From positions 1 through 64,000 of the forward strand of contig CAJUKA010000014.1 in NCBI GenBank assembly GCA_910586585.1: 64,000 nt of DNA, read 5' to 3'. A program made the position numbers and the translations under genes. The notes beneath the pieces were generated by a model that was not told where the DNA came from, did no database searches, and saw only the letters and a program-made list of their open reading frames with translations. Shown piece by piece: positions 26,301 to 36,126 of the stretch. Each line of letters starts with the position of its first letter. The first letter of the stretch is position 1. Origin of the DNA: an uncultured Lachnospiraceae bacterium. GTDB lineage: Bacteria > Bacillota > Clostridia > Lachnospirales > Lachnospiraceae.

Positions 26301-26807
26301 ATGGAAAACATGGAAATAGAAAAGAAATACACTGTCAAAAAACTGCCGGACAATCTTGATAGTTATTCATGCAAAATCATTGAGCAGGCATATTTGAACG
26401 TTTCCCCTGCTGTCCGCATTCGAAGGTCAAACGACAACTATTCTCTGACCTACAAAGGAAGCGGTCTTATGGCTCGCGAAGAATACAATCTGACACTTGA
26501 CAAGGAATCTTATGAACACCTGCTCAAAAAAGCTGACGGAACCATAATTTCAAAAAAAAGATATCTTATTCCTATTGAGCATCCTCTTTTTGATGATAGC
26601 TGCTACCCTTTTGTCATGCCTGAACTTTTTGTTGAACTTGATGTTTTTGATCCGCCCTTTGCCCCGCTTATTATTGCGGAAGTTGAATTTCCCAGTATTG
26701 AATTGGCAAATGCGTTTATCCCACTTGAATGGTTTGACGAAGAAGTAACCAACAACCCTGAATATCACAATTCTGTAATGAGCCAAAAAACATTTTCTCA
26801 TGAGTAG
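26301..26807 (+). CDS. CYTH domain protein (triphosphate tunnel family)
   Basis: The 168-residue protein begins with the CYTH signature MEIEKKYTV (ExExK) and continues with the alternating charged strands of the tunnel (VRIRRSNDNYSLTYKGSG, AREEYNLTL, ELFVELDVF, IIAEVEFPS). Family members hydrolyse or make triphosphates such as tripolyphosphate, ThTP or cAMP. The specificity here is unknown. The ATG at 26301 follows GGAG by about 6 nt. It is convergent with tdk. Confidence 0.88.
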   Translation: MENMEIEKKYTVKKLPDNLDSYSCKIIEQAYLNVSPAVRIRRSNDNYSLTYKGSGLMAREEYNLTLDKESYEHLLKKADGTIISKKRYLIPIEHPLFDDSCYPFVMPELFVELDVFDPPFAPLIIAEVEFPSIELANAFIPLEWFDEEVTNNPEYHNSVMSQKTFSHE

Positions 26808-26820
26808 GCTGCGTATCTTC

Positions 26821-27405
26821 CTATACTGTCACCTCACCAAAATTGGGTCGTAGAGCTCCTAATTTATAATGCTTTCTGCAAAGCGCTACATAACGGTCAT
26901 TGGCTCCAAGTACTACCTGTTCTCCATCTCGTACAATACCAGTACTGCTAAAACGCGCATTGCAGATAGCCTTTCTTCCACACCAGCACACCGTCTTGAT
27001 TTCCTGTATTGTATCAGCAATTGCAATTAACCTTTCACTTCCAGGAAAAAGATTGTTTTGGAAATCTGTCCGAAGCCCATAACATACTACCGGAACTTCC
27101 ATAAAGTCAACAATGTCTGACAGAAAATCAATTTGCTCTTTCGTGGCAAATTGTACTTCGTCCACTATAACACAATCGTATTTTTTGATTTCTTCATCAG
27201 ACATCTGCTGCAATTCATTCAGAAGAATACATTCCTTCTCTAATCCTATCCGGGAACGAATTATCCGTTTCCCATCCCTTGTATCTGTCTCTGTCTTGCA
27301 TAAAAGTGCCCTTTGCCCAACTTCTTCATAATTGAAATGTGTCATCAAAGCATTTGCAGTTTTAGAACTGTTCATTGCGCCATAATAAAAATACAGCTTT
27401 GCCAT
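26821..27405 (-). CDS. tdk: Thymidine kinase
   Basis: Type II thymidine kinase (194 residues) phosphorylating deoxythymidine for salvage. It has a P-loop variant GAMNSSKTANAL (residues 9-20), the Walker B-like VIVDEVQFA, and a zinc-binding lasso with CWCG (about 142-145) plus a later CRKH ligand pair. The start at 27405 follows AGAAGGAGG by 7 nt and overlaps the upstream stop by one base (TGATG), so translation is probably coupled. Confidence 0.95.
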   Translation of the reverse strand: MAKLYFYYGAMNSSKTANALMTHFNYEEVGQRALLCKTETDTRDGKRIIRSRIGLEKECILLNELQQMSDEEIKKYDCVIVDEVQFATKEQIDFLSDIVDFMEVPVVCYGLRTDFQNNLFPGSERLIAIADTIQEIKTVCWCGRKAICNARFSSTGIVRDGEQVVLGANDRYVALCRKHYKLGALRPNFGEVTV

Positions 27406-29705
27406 CAAGAGCCTCCTTCTAAAGCGTGTTTGCCGCCAAGCATTAATTTTGTACGAAACACCAGATAGACGAAACACAGCACACTGCCTAATTCCGCCAG
27501 TCTGTAATACCATGGACTTTCATAGTCTACCATTACCCAGCCACTATAATTTTCTGGAAGCAGCACTCGAAGCGCATTATTGTCACCATCCATTGTAACA
27601 AACTGGTTTCCATCTCCATCCCTTGCTACATACCCTGGATAATTTAAAACCGGAAGTTCAACCCATGCATCTCCATTGTTTCCCGTCTCGCATTGAAATT
27701 CCATATAGGTGCCATCCTTTTGATAGTGTTCAAGCATGAAAACATCATTGGTATAAAGTTGTCCGTCCAAATGGTTTTTATCGGTGCCTTCTCTTAGATA
27801 TTCTCCGCTTCCAAGGTTAAAAGTCCCTGCCTGTGCAGCATCATAAACCATCGTATATGGTCTGTCCTGAATCACAGATGTACATAATTGAAACGACACA
27901 ACAATCATTGCCAATGCTGCAATTGGATAAAAATTGTTCTTTATTTTGTCCTCTAGCTCTGTTAAAATCTTACACAGCAATATTGCTAAGAGTACTTGTG
28001 CCAGTGAAAGGAATCGAAATGGAAATTGAATTTTAGCTATCCATTCCATAAACGGCACATTATTGATAATATCATTCCATGGAAAACGATTGGATGCCAT
28101 AAAAAGCGCAAGTACAGACATCATTGTAAGAACACGCAAAAGTCTGCTTGTACCTTTCATGCACAGATACACTGCCACAAAAAGTGCAAGCATCAGCACA
28201 ATTCCTGGCGTAAGCCCCATTCTATCACCAATATTGGTCTTAGCTCCACCTGTTGACTCCTGATACAACATAAAATACTGCCCTATGTACGCCCCTTTAT
28301 GCTCTATCACCCTAACAATCTCTTCTTCACTGTCTGCTGTCACTTTTATAGGAACATTTTTATAATAATCAAGAAACGGCACTATAAAAAACAGATTCAA
28401 TCCCAATGTCATTATTGCAGCTCTAATATACGTAAAAATCATAACTTTGGTAAATGTTTTGCGATACATAAAAAGTGCAAATACCGCTATCAGAATACAC
28501 ACCATCAAAACACTGATAATATGTGTCTCTATCACCCCTGTCATGCCAATTGCAAACAGCAAGGCATTGATATAATTTCTTCTCCGCTCCTTCTTTTGAC
28601 ACGCTATTTTGGAAGCCTGTGTTTCATTGTCACAAGGATTGGGCCACTCGGTATACATGCGCCAAATTGCGCACAAAACAATAGGCAAAAACATCATTGC
28701 TGTATATTCTCCTACTGCCACACGTACATACATATTTATAAACCGATACGTAGCAAGCGTATATGCTGCCGCACCAATACTTGCTGCTTTTTTATTTTGT
28801 ACCATATGTGCAAAACAAACCTGCGCAATTGTCATAGTTCCTAAATTTATCAAAAACAAATAAAATTTATAAGATTCTGTTACCGAAAATCCTAAAATAC
28901 GTAATATCGCAGGGATATACAGCAATATATCCCCATAAAAAATAGAAACTGGATACCCATATCCTTCCATCCACAACGATTGCAGCCTAACTGGAAACTG
29001 GCCTTCAAGAAGTCCTTGTGCAATTCCCTCTATACGTGTGATATGGAATCCTCCATCATGTCCGTAACACAGACCTCTTGCAAACATTGGAACGGTGGAA
29101 AGCAATGATACTGCAAACACCCACAGAATTTGTTTCTTGTTTGCCAATATCATATCTTTTTTGAGACAAAACACTAAAAGAAAAAGGATACCTGATATTG
29201 CAATTACTACAGTTCTTGTAATACCAGCAAAATTTTTATACAATGCTATATTTTTTACTCTGATGTATCCTTTCCCTTCATATTTCACCCGAATTTCAAA
29301 GTCATCTAACCTTTCCTTGATTCGAATATTAAACGATATTTGATTGCTTAGATGGTTCAGCGGTACCTCACCGGACAACACATAATCAGAATATCCATTA
29401 GAATTGACATCAATATAGTTGTTTTTGTCACAGTCATAATCCACAGTCAATGTATAATCGCCTTTTTCAATATCCATATAAGGACCATACAAAACGACTC
29501 CCTTCTGGGCCATCTCTTCGTCCACATACCAGCTTCCATCTGCCTCCTGTGTCATACTTCCTTTCCATTCCATATCTGGCAATTCTATATATTCTGGGGT
29601 ATTCTTATGAACAATCATTATGGTTGTTATCAGAATAAAAAATACCACTGCTAAGGCTGTCAAAATCATGAACTTATGCCTGTCTTCTTTGAGCCATCTA
29701 AACAT
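27405..29705 (-). CDS. Large polytopic membrane protein (GT-C/YfhO-like)
   Basis: The 766-residue protein has an N-terminal membrane span (about 14-34), an extracytoplasmic beta-rich domain (about 38-155), a series of about 11 further membrane helices (160-590), and a C-terminal extracytoplasmic region ending in one last span. The motif CYGHDGGFHITRIEGIAQGL after the second span resembles the acidic catalytic loop of GT-C glycosyltransferases and YfhO-type proteins. It may glycosylate a lipid-linked or wall polymer. The neighbouring sugar epimerase supports a surface-polysaccharide role. Confidence 0.7.
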   Translation of the reverse strand: MFRWLKEDRHKFMILTALAVVFFILITTIMIVHKNTPEYIELPDMEWKGSMTQEADGSWYVDEEMAQKGVVLYGPYMDIEKGDYTLTVDYDCDKNNYIDVNSNGYSDYVLSGEVPLNHLSNQISFNIRIKERLDDFEIRVKYEGKGYIRVKNIALYKNFAGITRTVVIAISGILFLLVFCLKKDMILANKKQILWVFAVSLLSTVPMFARGLCYGHDGGFHITRIEGIAQGLLEGQFPVRLQSLWMEGYGYPVSIFYGDILLYIPAILRILGFSVTESYKFYLFLINLGTMTIAQVCFAHMVQNKKAASIGAAAYTLATYRFINMYVRVAVGEYTAMMFLPIVLCAIWRMYTEWPNPCDNETQASKIACQKKERRRNYINALLFAIGMTGVIETHIISVLMVCILIAVFALFMYRKTFTKVMIFTYIRAAIMTLGLNLFFIVPFLDYYKNVPIKVTADSEEEIVRVIEHKGAYIGQYFMLYQESTGGAKTNIGDRMGLTPGIVLMLALFVAVYLCMKGTSRLLRVLTMMSVLALFMASNRFPWNDIINNVPFMEWIAKIQFPFRFLSLAQVLLAILLCKILTELEDKIKNNFYPIAALAMIVVSFQLCTSVIQDRPYTMVYDAAQAGTFNLGSGEYLREGTDKNHLDGQLYTNDVFMLEHYQKDGTYMEFQCETGNNGDAWVELPVLNYPGYVARDGDGNQFVTMDGDNNALRVLLPENYSGWVMVDYESPWYYRLAELGSVLCFVYLVFRTKLMLGGKHALEGGS

Positions 29706-29732
29706 TTTACAGTCTCAATCTCCAATCCTGTT

Positions 29733-30803
29733 TTATCCATAAAATTTTTTGTACCATTGGGCAAATCGCTTTAATCCTTCTCTTAAGCTTGTAGCAGGCT
29801 TAAAACCAAAATCACGCTCAAGTTCACTCACATCTGCATAGGTAATTTCCACATCTCCTGGCTGCATTCCTACTAACTTTTTATGGGACTCAAAATCATA
29901 GTCTTCGGGCAAAACATTCGCTGCTTTTAGTTCTTCCTGCAAAATAGCCACAAAATCCAATAAATTTTCCGGCTGATTGTTTCCGATATTATATATCTTG
30001 TATTTGACCCCATCCTCATTGGGAAGTGGCGCGCACTGCAAAATAGCCTGTACTCCTGTCACAATATCATCAATATAAGTAAAATCTCGCTTGCAGTTGC
30101 CATAATTAAATATTTCTATCATCTCATTTTTAACCAGTTTGTTCGTAAACCCAAAATATGCCATATCTGGGCGTCCTGCCGGACCATATACTGTAAAAAA
30201 TCGAAGGCCTGTAGCTGGAATACCATATAGCTTGGAGTATGCATGTGCCAACAATTCATCTGATTTTTTGGTTGCTGCGTAGAGAGAAACTGGATTATCA
30301 ACCTTATCTTCAACAGCATAGGGTATTTTTTTGTTGCTGCCATAAACCGAAGAAGAACTGGCATATACCAGATGTTCCACACCGCTATTTCCATTGTCAT
30401 AACTATGCCGGCATGCTTCAAGAATGTTATAGAATCCTATCAGATTCGACTCAATATATGCATCCGGATTCTCGATACTATAACGCACCCCTGCCTGTGC
30501 TGCAAGATTCACAACAACCTGTGGCTTATACTTCACAAACAGTTCGTTTATAAGCGCTTTGTCAGCAATACTTCCCTTTATAAACGTAAAATCACCAGAC
30601 ACAAGAGCATCAAGCTCTTTCATTTCGTTTAACCGAAATTCTTTTAGTGACACATCATAATAATCATTCATATTGTCGATGCCAACGATATGCACTTTCC
30701 GTATATTTTTCATAAGCATTAGTATCAAATTAGAGCCTATAAATCCCGCAGCCCCTGTCACAAATATTGTTTTTCCATCTAACTCTACATTTTTTTTCAG
30801 CAT
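29733..30803 (-). CDS. UDP-glucuronate 4-epimerase-like NAD-dependent epimerase
   Basis: Extended SDR of 356 residues: Rossmann GAAGFIGSNL (about residues 18-27), catalytic serine in YASSSSVYG, YAATKKSDE with the Tyr/Lys pair, and FFTVYGPAGRPDMA. The last two segments are typical of UDP-glucuronate 4-epimerases, which make UDP-galacturonate for capsule or exopolysaccharide. The ATG at 30803 follows AGGAG. The longer frame from 30938 encodes an unrelated hydrophobic stretch and was rejected. Confidence 0.88.
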   Translation of the reverse strand: MLKKNVELDGKTIFVTGAAGFIGSNLILMLMKNIRKVHIVGIDNMNDYYDVSLKEFRLNEMKELDALVSGDFTFIKGSIADKALINELFVKYKPQVVVNLAAQAGVRYSIENPDAYIESNLIGFYNILEACRHSYDNGNSGVEHLVYASSSSVYGSNKKIPYAVEDKVDNPVSLYAATKKSDELLAHAYSKLYGIPATGLRFFTVYGPAGRPDMAYFGFTNKLVKNEMIEIFNYGNCKRDFTYIDDIVTGVQAILQCAPLPNEDGVKYKIYNIGNNQPENLLDFVAILQEELKAANVLPEDYDFESHKKLVGMQPGDVEITYADVSELERDFGFKPATSLREGLKRFAQWYKKFYG

Positions 30804-30920
30804 TTTCTTTTCTCCTGTTATGATTTTATCCTTATGATATATCATTCTTTGAATTTTCATACACGCAAAACCAGTTGCATATAATAAACATAAGCTTAAT
30901 AACATGTGATGGTTCTGCAT

Positions 30921-31634
30921 ATGAAACATTTTAACCATATCTTTAATATATTATATATCATTTGTTTCTGCCTATCTGTACTCGCCTTGACCAGACAGCT
31001 TGCGCTGTATCGAACACTTCCAACTGTCACATCCTCCATCTCAGACTTGCCCAGCGATAGTAGCGCGCTGAAAGCAGATGTCAAGGAAATTGCTCTAACT
31101 TTTGATGACGGGCCCCATCCTGTCTATACAGAGGAACTGCTTGATGCCCTAAAAGAACGAAATATCACAGCTACTTTTTTTGTTACTGGTCAAAATGCCG
31201 AACTCCATCCGGATCTAATCAAAAGAATGTATGATGAGGGACACTTAATTGGCAATCATACCTATAGCCATATTCAGCTCACCTCCGCAAACCGAGATCA
31301 ATTCAAAAAAGAACTTATCAAAACAAACGATATTCTTCGCGATATCACAAACGAAGAAATACAATATGTCCGTCCTCCCTATGGTTCATGGGACAAAGCA
31401 CTCGAAACAGAGCTCAATATGTTTCCAGTGCTTTGGAATATCGATCCTCTTGACTGGTGCAATTCCAATCCAGACCGTGTCGCACAGTCTGTCATCAAAA
31501 ATGTTTCCGAAAATGGTATTATTCTCATGCATGACTACTATGACTCTTCTGTTAAAGCAGCCGTTATGGTGATTGATGAATTGACGCGACAAGGATATAC
31601 CTTTGTAACCGTGGAAGAAATCTTATTTGACTAA
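30921..31634 (+). CDS. Polysaccharide deacetylase (NodB domain)
   Basis: Membrane-anchored carbohydrate esterase 4 enzyme. It has an N-terminal hydrophobic anchor (about residues 5-25), then the NodB motifs: TFDDGPHP (motif 1, metal Asp), HTYSH (motif 2, metal histidines), RPPYGSWD (motif 3), DWCNSN (motif 4) and LMHDYY (motif 5). All are present, so it should be active, probably on peptidoglycan or an N-acetylated polymer. ATG codons at 30909 and 30921 are both possible and neither has a clear ribosome site. Confidence 0.9.
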   Translation: MKHFNHIFNILYIICFCLSVLALTRQLALYRTLPTVTSSISDLPSDSSALKADVKEIALTFDDGPHPVYTEELLDALKERNITATFFVTGQNAELHPDLIKRMYDEGHLIGNHTYSHIQLTSANRDQFKKELIKTNDILRDITNEEIQYVRPPYGSWDKALETELNMFPVLWNIDPLDWCNSNPDRVAQSVIKNVSENGIILMHDYYDSSVKAAVMVIDELTRQGYTFVTVEEILFD

Positions 31635-31647
31635 GCATCTATTGACA

Positions 31648-31821
31648 TCAGACAAACTGGTTTTTTTCTTCATCATAATAATATCCGATTCCCGCCAGTT
31701 TGTCTGTTATTATTTTCATATCCTCATTGGTATCTTCGCAAAAAGCGGCCAAACTTGGGTAAAAATCCCTCAGTTTCAGATTCATATAACTTAAAAGAAT
31801 CACTGGATCACGTGGCAGCAT
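31648..31821 (-). CDS. DUF4250 small protein
   Basis: The 57-residue protein matches the DUF4250 pattern: MLPRDPVILLSYMNLKLRDFY at the start and GIGYYYDEEKNQFV at the end. It is a widespread Clostridial small protein of unknown function. AAAGGAG precedes the ATG at 31821; a GTG three codons earlier overlaps that site. It is the last gene of the holA-side run. A 12-bp inverted repeat (31649-31660 with 31695-31706) lies within its 3' end. Confidence 0.85.
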   Translation of the reverse strand: MLPRDPVILLSYMNLKLRDFYPSLAAFCEDTNEDMKIITDKLAGIGYYYDEEKNQFV

Positions 31822-31865
31822 AGCAAACACTCCTTTCCTACAATTCTCTATATCAGAGCCTAAAA

Positions 31866-32864
31866 TTACCGATTGCTTCCCTTTTCAGAACTTAAATATA
31901 TGATTATCAGTTCTACACTCAGTATATCAGACATTCGCCCCGTCTTAATATTCTCATCTGCCTCTACACAAGACCTGAGTGCTGCTTCAAGCTGCGTCTG
32001 TTTAAACTGCGCCGCCTGTGGAATATATTTTTTCTTCAAGAAATAGGCATTTAAACCCGTCTGTTCCGCAATCACGCTATCTTGATAACCTTTGCGTTTC
32101 ATTTCTTTTACTTTCAAAAGCATATTGAACTGACGCGCAATCAGTGCCAATATTTTCACTGGCGCTTCTTTGAGTGCGAGCAGATTATAATATAAATCAA
32201 GCGCCTGTTTCTGATTTTTGCGCGCGACCGCTTCTACCATGTCAAATATCTGATTTTGTATCTGGATAACACAAAGTTGTTCTACATCCTCGACCGTAAT
32301 GCCTTCGTCATAGTACTTATAACAAATAAGTTTTTCAAGCTCACGTTTGATATTTTCCATATTGGTGCCCGTCCTATCAAGCAAACAGTCCAGCGCATCA
32401 GATGTAATCAGCTTATTTTCTTTTTTGAGCAGTCCCATAATCCACTTCTTTAATGTCGCTTCGTCCTGCATTACACAAAGCGCAGCATACCCCTTTGCGG
32501 AAACTGCTTTAAATAATTTTCCTCGCTTATCTACCTCTTCCTCCACAAAAAGAAGGACTGTGGTAGATGATAGTGTTTTTACAAGCTCAACAATTCTATC
32601 ATTCCCAGTCTTAAACCACCCACTGTTCTCAATGATAAGCACTCTGCGCTCTGCAAAAAATGGCATGGTTTCTGCCAAATCGATCACTTCATTTTCATTA
32701 ATTTCTTTTCCAGAAAATAAATTGCAATTCATCGTATCTTCTTCTGTTACCAATGCCTTTTTTAAATTATCGCGATATTGTTTTCGCAAATATGCCTCTT
32801 CTCCATAGAGAAGATACACATTACTAAATTGACCGCTTTTAATATCCTGTGCAATCCGTTTCAA
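31866..32864 (-). CDS. holA: DNA polymerase III delta subunit
   Basis: Clamp-loader delta subunit (332 residues) that opens the beta sliding clamp. It has an N-terminal AAA+-like fold without a functional P-loop (VYLLYGEEAYLRKQY), a middle domain and a C-terminal collar domain (KILALIARQFNMLLKVKEMK). It uses a TTG start with GGAGG 6 nt upstream and lies only 3 nt after comEC. A comEC-holA pair is common in Firmicutes. Confidence 0.92.
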   Translation of the reverse strand: MKRIAQDIKSGQFSNVYLLYGEEAYLRKQYRDNLKKALVTEEDTMNCNLFSGKEINENEVIDLAETMPFFAERRVLIIENSGWFKTGNDRIVELVKTLSSTTVLLFVEEEVDKRGKLFKAVSAKGYAALCVMQDEATLKKWIMGLLKKENKLITSDALDCLLDRTGTNMENIKRELEKLICYKYYDEGITVEDVEQLCVIQIQNQIFDMVEAVARKNQKQALDLYYNLLALKEAPVKILALIARQFNMLLKVKEMKRKGYQDSVIAEQTGLNAYFLKKKYIPQAAQFKQTQLEAALRSCVEADENIKTGRMSDILSVELIIIYLSSEKGSNR

Positions 32865-32867
32865 TTG

Positions 32868-35135
32868 CTACCTCCATTTATCTACTTTACAGTTTCCAGA
32901 TTTTATTTTGATTGTAATAGCACCTGTGTCTTTGGTTATCAGTATTTCACTTCCAACATTTTTAAAGTTTTCTATTGCCTCTGTATGTGGATGTCCATAT
33001 CGGTTGTCCTCTCCACAAGATATCACAGCAAGTCTTGGATTTGCCATGGCTATCAGTTCTGCCGTATTTGAATACTTCGATCCATGGTGGGCTGCTTTGT
33101 ATATATCAATTTCTTCAAAATGACTTGCTGCAGCAAGTACTCTGGCTGCGGCCTGCTCCCCATCAGCTTCAACATCTCCTGTAAAAAGCGCCGTAACGCT
33201 TTGGTTTTGCTTATCCCTGACCGTCATCTTCAAAACCAAAGAGTATGCATTTCTTGATAGTGCTTCATATTTATCGGCTGGATGCAGCACTTCAAATTCC
33301 AACCCATATGCCTTAATCCTATCGCCCGTTTTGAGCCGATACAAAGGCACCTCTTTTCTCCTGCACATAGAAACAAGTTTTTCATACACTTCGTCTTCTA
33401 TAACTGCGTCAGAGATACATATTCTGCCAATCGCAATCCCTTCACCAACTCCTATACTACTGTCAAGCATCTCCAAAATTCCTGATATATGATCACTGTC
33501 AAGATGGGTCAAAAACACTGCGTCAACTTTGGATATTCCCATATATTTCAAATAGGGTACAATCGTATATTCGCCAATCTTGCTTTTTGAAGTGCTTCCC
33601 CCATCAATCAGAAAATGTTCTCCTTTTTCACTCTCTATCCATACACAATCCCCTTGCCCCACATCTATAAATGCCAATGTTGTACCATCAATTTGACAAC
33701 TGCTTACCATTGCAACTGCTGTCAATACAATCATAGCTTTTAAAGAATGCGGCAAGCCGATTATCATCCCTCTGCCAGCGCATTTTTCCATCTTCGAGCA
33801 GTGTTTACCATAATGATGCATCATATATAAGTACAGAACCGATACCGCAAACAAACAGATTTTCCAATTAGCTGGTCTGCCTACAATCCAGTCTGCAAAT
33901 GGCAGTTTTAATGACAACGTACAGAGCAGCTCAAATACTAAAAGTAATAAATGACAAACCCCCCCTGCAAGTTTTGCAACTCCAAGTCCAAGCACAAACG
34001 GAATACTTCCAAACCCTAAGCACAATATTCCTGAGAGCATGACAATTGTCATTGCTGGTATTATCACAAGATTCAGCATAAAGGAATAAATCGGAAATGT
34101 ATAATAGGTACACAGCATAATTGGAAAATGTATCAAAAAAATCCCAAGACTTGCACATAAGGAGGATACCATTTTATTGGTTATCCCCTTTTTCCTATCA
34201 AGTTGCTCAGGCAGAAAAATCTCTGTCATACAGCCAAGCCCCAATATCGCTCCAAAAGAAAGCAGAAATCCCGAATGATAAAGATACAGTGGCTGTTCTA
34301 CTAAAATCAGTACTGCTGCAACAGCCAGCGCTGTAAGCATATCATAGGTTCGTTTAAAATTCCTTGCCGCAAGCTGCATTCCAAACATTACAACCGCTCT
34401 ATGCGCGGAACTGCTCATTCCTGCCATATCGCCATATGCAATCATCACACCTATTGATATTACTGTACAAAACATCTGCGGAAGCCAGGTTTTTCGCAGT
34501 ATTTTAAATAATCCCATACCTAGCAGCGTGATATGAAGCCCTGAAATTGCAAAAATATGTGCAATCCCACTTCTTTGAAAAAGCTGTTTGCTTGCTGCGT
34601 CAAGCTCCGTCTTATTTCCTAGAACCATTGCTTTCATGATAGAAGCATCTTTTGGTGATAAAACAATGTCAAATATATATTCAAAATGGCATCTTATCTG
34701 GCAAAGCGTTTCATGATATATGGAATAATTGCTGCTTAGCGCACAAATCTGCGCCTTATAAATTCTAAAATCAACACCCAGTATCTGATAATATTTCTTG
34801 ATATCAAACTCCCCAGGGTTTCTTGTCTCATCGAAAAATGATACCGCTCCCTCTACAACTACAGTACTTCCCATCTTTGGTTCTTGCATAGCGTCAAAAT
34901 CTTTTATATAACAGATTGCTTTACCTAAGTTTTGCGGTTCATTTTGTAGTTTAATATGTTTTAAGTACAGTATAAGTTGTTCTTCTTTGTATTCTTTCTG
35001 ATACACTTCCCCTAAAAGTGTAACCCTACTGCCATCTTCCCACGGATATTCCGCTTGTGGTAAGGGATTCAAACTCAAATATAAAAACACAGTTGCCACA
35101 AACGCCACACAAATGCAGCATAGTGGTCTTCTCAT
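32868..35135 (-). CDS. comEC: DNA internalization/competence protein ComEC (Rec2)
   Basis: Membrane channel for uptake of single-stranded DNA. The 755-residue protein shows an N-terminal membrane/OB region, the Competence domain of about 7-9 spans (GLHITLLGMGLFKIL near residue 200, AHRAVVMF) and a C-terminal metallo-beta-lactamase-like domain starting FIDVGQGDCVWIES and including THLDSDHISG. The full length suggests an intact gene. GGAGG precedes the ATG. A comEA-like gene lies 3.3 kb upstream in the same orientation. Confidence 0.92.
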   Translation of the reverse strand: MRRPLCCICVAFVATVFLYLSLNPLPQAEYPWEDGSRVTLLGEVYQKEYKEEQLILYLKHIKLQNEPQNLGKAICYIKDFDAMQEPKMGSTVVVEGAVSFFDETRNPGEFDIKKYYQILGVDFRIYKAQICALSSNYSIYHETLCQIRCHFEYIFDIVLSPKDASIMKAMVLGNKTELDAASKQLFQRSGIAHIFAISGLHITLLGMGLFKILRKTWLPQMFCTVISIGVMIAYGDMAGMSSSAHRAVVMFGMQLAARNFKRTYDMLTALAVAAVLILVEQPLYLYHSGFLLSFGAILGLGCMTEIFLPEQLDRKKGITNKMVSSLCASLGIFLIHFPIMLCTYYTFPIYSFMLNLVIIPAMTIVMLSGILCLGFGSIPFVLGLGVAKLAGGVCHLLLLVFELLCTLSLKLPFADWIVGRPANWKICLFAVSVLYLYMMHHYGKHCSKMEKCAGRGMIIGLPHSLKAMIVLTAVAMVSSCQIDGTTLAFIDVGQGDCVWIESEKGEHFLIDGGSTSKSKIGEYTIVPYLKYMGISKVDAVFLTHLDSDHISGILEMLDSSIGVGEGIAIGRICISDAVIEDEVYEKLVSMCRRKEVPLYRLKTGDRIKAYGLEFEVLHPADKYEALSRNAYSLVLKMTVRDKQNQSVTALFTGDVEADGEQAAARVLAAASHFEEIDIYKAAHHGSKYSNTAELIAMANPRLAVISCGEDNRYGHPHTEAIENFKNVGSEILITKDTGAITIKIKSGNCKVDKWR

Positions 35136-35174
35136 TCTGTTCCTCCAAATATTTCATCAACAATTCAACATTTT

Positions 35175-36110
35175 CTATTGCACCAAAGACAGATTGCGTT
35201 CAAAAATTGTTGAAAGTTCATATTTATCTCTAAATTTTCCATCTTTATTTCCCTCTATGGATATTTGCACTTTATTAATATTGCTTAACTCCACAAGTGA
35301 ATTAACAATGGAATAAATTGTTACATCTGTTGATACATTGTTTACCGCTGTGACAAATGCACTGTTAAAATCCAGATAGCATACGCCATCCTTTACCGTA
35401 ATATTTAACAATTTTGTGTCAGAACTTATCGTTGGGTAAGACTCGTTATTTGCTGGGCCACTTATTAGCTGTTCCACGACCAATTTTTCCATTGGAATAT
35501 TCGAGATATCTGCATTGTGATTCATCTCTCTGTTTATCGCAATCAGACCATCTCCTTCTTCATTAGCGAAGTACAATCTTAAATTTACTTTGCTCTCCAC
35601 TGTCTCAACTTTTGCCCCAGCATTATCCACAAACATATCAGCCGTCATGATTCCGACTGCATTTCCTGACATATCCATTAACGGCTCACCATTAATTGTA
35701 ATCATCACATAATTTACATCAGGTATATTGGTCAGACTTCTCACCAAAGCCGCTCTTGTAAGTACCTCTGTGGTCCTTGCAAGCTCCTTGTATTTCTCCC
35801 CCAGAGATACAATTACCTGCTCCCCGTCATAAGAATACGTAATAATATTAATCCCACTTGTAAGAGGCGCTTTCAATTCTTTATTGTCTGGTACAGAGCA
35901 AAGCAGTGTAAGCACTTCAACAATCATTTCTTTTGTATTTGTACCCTTCAGGTAATGTGATTCTTTTACAAGTTTTGTTTCATCTTTATTGATGTATGAT
36001 ATATCTATCGCTGTTCCTTCCTGCTCCCTGCTGCATCCAACAACTATCAGCGCCATCAGACCTATCAATAGATATAGCTTTTTTTGTTTCCATGATTCGC
36101 ATTGATGCAA
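35175..36110 (-). CDS. GerMN-domain lipoprotein
   Basis: The 311-residue lipoprotein has a signal ending IVVGC (lipobox cysteine near residue 26) and two GerMN repeats (about 55-165 and 180-295), each with a SLTN- or SLVE-type helix and a glycine-rich strand. Bacillus GerM takes part in sporulation and germination. Its function here is inferred from the domain only. A TTG start is used with GGGG 8 nt upstream. It follows the histidine kinase gene by 16 nt, so it is probably in the same operon. Confidence 0.83.
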   Translation of the reverse strand: MHQCESWKQKKLYLLIGLMALIVVGCSREQEGTAIDISYINKDETKLVKESHYLKGTNTKEMIVEVLTLLCSVPDNKELKAPLTSGINIITYSYDGEQVIVSLGEKYKELARTTEVLTRAALVRSLTNIPDVNYVMITINGEPLMDMSGNAVGIMTADMFVDNAGAKVETVESKVNLRLYFANEEGDGLIAINREMNHNADISNIPMEKLVVEQLISGPANNESYPTISSDTKLLNITVKDGVCYLDFNSAFVTAVNNVSTDVTIYSIVNSLVELSNINKVQISIEGNKDGKFRDKYELSTIFERNLSLVQ

Positions 36111-36126
36111 TTTTTCTGCCCCTTTC

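Noticed and set aside
30804..30938. 45-residue N-terminal extension of the epimerase
   Set aside because: Hydrophobic, unrelated to the SDR fold, no ribosome site; AGGAG before the ATG at 30803 decides the start.
31649..31706. 12-bp inverted repeat as a terminator of the deacetylase gene
   Set aside because: One arm lies within the DUF4250 coding region and there is no U-run after the stem in either direction.
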